From Balneolia bacterium (GTDB lineage Bacteria; Bacteroidota; Rhodothermia; Balneolales; Cyclonatronaceae), in assembly GCA_022565795.1 (NCBI GenBank), contig JAIUMA010000001.1, positions 1-64,000 of the forward strand: 64,000 bases of DNA, given 5' to 3'. The translations under genes and the position numbers were made by a program. The notes under the pieces are model-generated. The model was not told the origin of the DNA, ran no database searches, and saw only the letters and a program-made list of their open reading frames with translations. Of the stretch, positions 61,015 through 64,000 are shown one piece after another; position 1 is the first letter of the stretch, and every line of letters begins with the position of its first letter.

Positions 61015-61457
61015 GAACAAACGTAATCGATCTTATTATTCAGATGGTGCGTCAGATTCGTGGCGGACAGTCAATCAAAGAAATCGATTTGGGTTCTTTC
61101 CCTAATGCCGATAAATCTGAAGCATCGGCTGCCTATTCATGGATTTTACAAAAATCTGAGTCCGGCCAGCTGAACGCTGCCAGTCCAAGCGATTCCTCAA
61201 AAAACCTGCGGATTCTCCACGCAGCTGAGCGTACTATTATTTCTACTGAAGCCTATGGGTATCTCATTGAGCTCTTCAATATCGGCATCATTACACATAC
61301 GGATATGGAAAGCATTATTGAGAGCGCTATGATGACCAACTTCGAAAAAGTCGGGCTCGACAGAATGAAAGAACTTGTGGCCAAGCTGGTTTTCGGTGCA
61401 GGTGAAAAATCTCATCCCGGCAGCATATATCTCAGCGGCAGCGAAAAAATCAATTAA
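61011..61457 (+). CDS. smg: Smg/DUF494 family protein
   Basis: The 148 residues match the DUF494 (Smg) family: RTNVIDLIIQMVRQIRGGQSIKEIDL at the start, STEAYGYLIELFNIGIITHTDMESIIESAM in the middle and a C-terminal region that lacks the usual WLRR ending. The molecular role of Smg is not established. In Proteobacteria smg lies between dprA and topA, and here a topoisomerase-like gene follows 52 bases later, so the linkage is kept. It overlaps ybeY by four bases (ATGA). Confidence 0.8.
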   Translation: MRTNVIDLIIQMVRQIRGGQSIKEIDLGSFPNADKSEASAAYSWILQKSESGQLNAASPSDSSKNLRILHAAERTIISTEAYGYLIELFNIGIITHTDMESIIESAMMTNFEKVGLDRMKELVAKLVFGAGEKSHPGSIYLSGSEKIN

Positions 61458-61509
61458 GATTTCACTCCTCCTCAAGGACTGATTCGTCTGCCTTAAGCGC
61501 GTACATCTC

Positions 61510-62937
61510 ATGAAGCTCAGCTCCTACACCCTGCTCATTGTTGAATCCGGGGTGATTGCTCGCGCGATTCGGGCTTTGGAGATACCCGGTCTCGAAGTGA
61601 TGGCTACTTCAGGTTATGCATGGTTTCCGCAGATTCATCCGGAAACCGGAAGGCTCGTTGCCAAAGCGAATCCTTCACAGCTTGATTTCAGGAAAGAGCT
61701 TAAGAACAAAGCTCAGTATGCCATCCGTATCATCATTGCAGCTGATTCCGATCCGAGCGGTAAGTTTATCCAAAATGCCATTTTCCGTTTTCTGAAAAAG
61801 GATGACCGCGTATTCACCGCCAATTTAACGGCCGTAGGAACCGACTCTGTAAACCGAATGATAGAGTCGGCATCTCGGATTTCAGAATCCCAAACCACAG
61901 CGCTTGAACGATATTTTAGATGCCGGGGTGTGCTTTCAGACGTCGTTCGTAAAAAAGTCGGTTCTAAATATACTCTCGCAGAAATCTTAGCCGTGAGCGT
62001 ATTGATGTCCGAAAATCATTTTACTACTTTTTCAGGAGTTAATTCGGGGAAACTGTACTCATCTCTCGCGCCTGTTTGCTGTGAAGCTAATGAAGACATC
62101 AAAGCTTCAGCATTAGTCGGAAACACGCATCAACTTAAAGATCAAAGGTTTTGGCTTCCAATTCGGAAACCGGCTTCTACGGCTTTTCTGATGCCTTCAG
62201 CTGCAGGAAGCTATGCGGACTCTCAGGATATTTTGAACCGGTTGTTTGGCTACTTTGATCCTGAACTTGGTTTCGGACTTATCAGCTATCCCCGAACATC
62301 AGCCAATGGATATTATCATGAAACGTGGGAGAAACTATCTGGTCAGGTTCAAAAGACTGAAGGAGCGGATGCCGTTTTAACTCCTGCGTTGCGCAGCATC
62401 CATCCTGCTGCTCAGGGGCACGAATCACTGCACGTTACGGATACGAATCTTGAGCCAAATCAGCTCCGTCCTTTTCTCAGGCGAGATCTTTTCGATATGT
62501 ATCGCACGCTGTACAGAATCACAATGTCATCAATCAGGCCCCCCTCTGAAACCTCTGCTGAGTACATGCTTAAGTCAGATTCAGGCGCAACGTTTTTCAG
62601 TCCGGAGCAGTCAGAACCTCTTGAAGATAGCGTTTTGAAGCCGATATTGACCACTGAGCAATTCATGGAGGCACTGCTAGATACATTTTGGGTGAAAGCT
62701 TCATCAATCGGAAAGACAATGGATCGTATTGCCGGTTCTCATCTGTTCTGCCTTTCAAATGATCCCGTTCCTAATATTTCCCTGAATACGTGTAATGAGC
62801 TAAACTTGCTCCGTGAATTCTCGTTTAAAACAGGACAAGTAGCCGAAAGGCTGAGGGAATCACTAGAATTATCAAAGAATGAGTTCGGTAGCACTTTCCG
62901 CGAATGCAGCCGTGAATTAAACGCTTTATCATTTTGA
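61510..62937 (+). CDS. Divergent type IA topoisomerase-like protein
   Basis: The 475 residues follow the type IA topoisomerase order in degenerate form: LLIVESGVIARAI (Toprim, Glu12), IIIAADSDPSGKFI (Asp79, Asp81; the third acidic residue of DxDxxE is Ser), the hinge RCRGVLSDVVRKKVGSKYTLAEILAV, GLISYPRTSANG with the catalytic Tyr260 and Arg262, HESLHVTD (His304, Glu305) and YRTLYRITMSS. The zinc-finger C-terminus is missing and the usual total length of 700-900 residues is halved. It is preceded by smg and ends overlapping DUF445 by one base. A DNA-binding or regulatory role is as likely as relaxation. Not a fragment: the frame is complete. Confidence 0.72.
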   Translation: MKLSSYTLLIVESGVIARAIRALEIPGLEVMATSGYAWFPQIHPETGRLVAKANPSQLDFRKELKNKAQYAIRIIIAADSDPSGKFIQNAIFRFLKKDDRVFTANLTAVGTDSVNRMIESASRISESQTTALERYFRCRGVLSDVVRKKVGSKYTLAEILAVSVLMSENHFTTFSGVNSGKLYSSLAPVCCEANEDIKASALVGNTHQLKDQRFWLPIRKPASTAFLMPSAAGSYADSQDILNRLFGYFDPELGFGLISYPRTSANGYYHETWEKLSGQVQKTEGADAVLTPALRSIHPAAQGHESLHVTDTNLEPNQLRPFLRRDLFDMYRTLYRITMSSIRPPSETSAEYMLKSDSGATFFSPEQSEPLEDSVLKPILTTEQFMEALLDTFWVKASSIGKTMDRIAGSHLFCLSNDPVPNISLNTCNELNLLREFSFKTGQVAERLRESLELSKNEFGSTFRECSRELNALSF

Positions 62938-64000
62938 TGAATAAATCACCCCGAAATAGCAGCGATGAAAAGGAAGAGGTTAGCATTCATAACCTCTTTT
63001 CTAAGCATATCGAGCGACGGTTTGAAAATTCAATAAATGAAGAAGTTTTAAGTCTCAAGCCAGAAGATAAACAACAGGCCGGTTTAGGTTTACGGCTGCT
63101 TAAAATCTATCCCTGGCTACTTGGACTGTTTTTTTTGTTTTCATTTTGGTGGGATTTTGATGGTCGTTTGATTACGATCGGAGAATATGCTCTTCCGCTG
63201 GAAGGACTTCTTCGGATTTTGGCCGTCAGCGGACTGATTGGCTTCTTTACCAACTGGGTTGCAATAATCATGCTTTTCTATCCGAGAAAGAGGCGCCCTG
63301 TTCTGGGGCAGGGACTTATTCCTGCTCAAAAGAACAGAATTGCCCTGCGTCTTGCGGCCGCTGTCGAAAGAGAGCTGATTAACCCTGAACTCATCAAACA
63401 AGAGTTTATCGATAACGGACTGCTTCAAAAATACACAGACATCCTAATCTGGGATATCAAAGCGCTGACATCCGATAAAGACTTCAGAAATGATATAACT
63501 ATTCTGTTTGAACAGTATATACGGCAGGGACTTCAGGATCCAAGAGTAAAATCCAATCTCGTTCAGCAGGCTGAGGAAGTTATTATGCAGAGCGTAAAGG
63601 ACAGCAAAGTAGAGCGATCAGCGCTTAAACTTTATTTGGTAATGAAGGGCAAAACGCTGAAAGATTTGCTTGATGAAGCCATAGCTAACCTCCCCGACAG
63701 GATATCAAATGCAGCTGAGCCCATAAACGCCCTGATTGATACCATACCGGCACGAATGAGAAAAGACAGGTTTCGGCTCGAACAAATCTTTGTAACCGTT
63801 CTGAGCCGGATTATCGATCAGATTGATATCCGGAAGATTATTGAGGAGAACATCAATCGATATGATGAAGAAAAGCTGGAGCGCATCATAAAAGGCTCCA
63901 CAGACACGCATTTGAACTACATAAAATATTTGGGCGCGGTAATCGGTTCAGTCGGTGGGCTTGTAATTTGGAATCCACTGGCTAGCCTAAGCTTATTGGC
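62937..64000 (+). CDS. DUF445 family membrane protein (cut at the right edge)
   Basis: At least 354 residues from ATG 62937 (MNKSPRNSSDEKEE). After a charged lead it has membrane helices near residues 60-75 and 90-115, including the DUF445 hallmark GFFTNWVAIIMLFYPRKRRPVLGQGLIPAQKNRIA. A long amphipathic helical region follows, and another hydrophobic stretch starts at the window edge. DUF445 (YheB/YjiN-like) proteins are inner-membrane proteins of unknown function. It shares a base with the topoisomerase-like stop (TGATG), so these genes are translationally coupled. Confidence 0.85.
   Translation, partial: MNKSPRNSSDEKEEVSIHNLFSKHIERRFENSINEEVLSLKPEDKQQAGLGLRLLKIYPWLLGLFFLFSFWWDFDGRLITIGEYALPLEGLLRILAVSGLIGFFTNWVAIIMLFYPRKRRPVLGQGLIPAQKNRIALRLAAAVERELINPELIKQEFIDNGLLQKYTDILIWDIKALTSDKDFRNDITILFEQYIRQGLQDPRVKSNLVQQAEEVIMQSVKDSKVERSALKLYLVMKGKTLKDLLDEAIANLPDRISNAAEPINALIDTIPARMRKDRFRLEQIFVTVLSRIIDQIDIRKIIEENINRYDEEKLERIIKGSTDTHLNYIKYLGAVIGSVGGLVIWNPLASLSLL

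Noticed and set aside
1-64000. CRISPR array, insertion sequence or prophage
   Set aside because: No regularly spaced repeats, transposase motifs or phage structural genes were seen.

Overview
The window reads as a piece of a chromosome from a Gram-negative member of the Bacteroidota/Rhodothermota/Balneolota neighbourhood. My best guess is a Balneolota-type marine or salt-tolerant heterotroph. This rests on gene content (TonB, outer-membrane patatin-barrel protein, Lnt lipoprotein acylation, a DUF2723 membrane protein, carotenoid genes, XerC next to a short HPF, a MutL neighbour typical of Bacteroidota), on the lack of Shine-Dalgarno sequences before most genes, and on very frequent TTG starts. 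It is inference, not a phylogeny. Coding density is high, and I see no prophage, insertion sequence, CRISPR array or toxin-antitoxin locus. Both edge genes are cut.

Layout. 1-5.3 kb: aminotransferase (cut), galE, rsmI-lnt, a VOC protein. 5.4-12.3 kb: grpE-dnaJ, a TlpA-like protein, an ankyrin protein, the agmatine-to-putrescine pair aguB-aguA, gatB. 12.3-20.4 kb: a tight run of an exported thioredoxin-fold protein, tpiA, purD and a lipoprotein, then a small protein, mutL, a small membrane protein and a convergent YdjM-type membrane protein. 20.4-25.3 kb: yajQ, a patatin phospholipase with outer-membrane barrel, and a LacI regulator coupled to purC. 25.3-31.5 kb: phytoene synthase crtB, an esterase-fold protein, accC, murQ, plsC, a TonB-like protein. 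31.6-38.4 kb: tRNA-Ser(GGA), an M28 peptidase, a TRIC channel protein, a secreted protein, queD-queE, then an SDR and a TPR protein whose codon use differs from their neighbours. 38.5-43.8 kb: O-methyltransferase, PlsC-like acyltransferase, an iodotyrosine-deiodinase-like flavoprotein, a TIP30-like protein, a CrtC-type hydratase and a GT2 glycosyltransferase. 43.8-51.2 kb: xerC, hpf, hprK, a KamA-family radical SAM enzyme, prfA, purK-purE. 51.2-64 kb: two transporters, a lipoprotein M1 aminopeptidase, the DUF2723 protein, an unknown protein, ybeY, smg (DUF494), a divergent type IA topoisomerase-like gene and DUF445 (cut).

How the genes fit together. Most are housekeeping: purine synthesis (purD, purC, purK, purE), translation and ribosome care (gatB, prfA, rsmI, ybeY, hpf, one tRNA), protein folding, envelope lipids and lipoproteins. 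crtB, the CrtC homologue, the GT2 enzyme and the PlsC-like acyltransferase together look like parts of a pathway to a hydroxylated, glycosylated and acylated carotenoid. A LacI regulator shares an intergenic region with crtB and overlaps purC.

The observations I rate highest are the short type IA topoisomerase homologue that keeps the catalytic tyrosine but has lost part of its metal site and its zinc-finger tail, sitting with smg; the intact iodotyrosine-deiodinase substrate lid in the flavoprotein at 40 kb; and the repeated TTGA stop/start overlaps.
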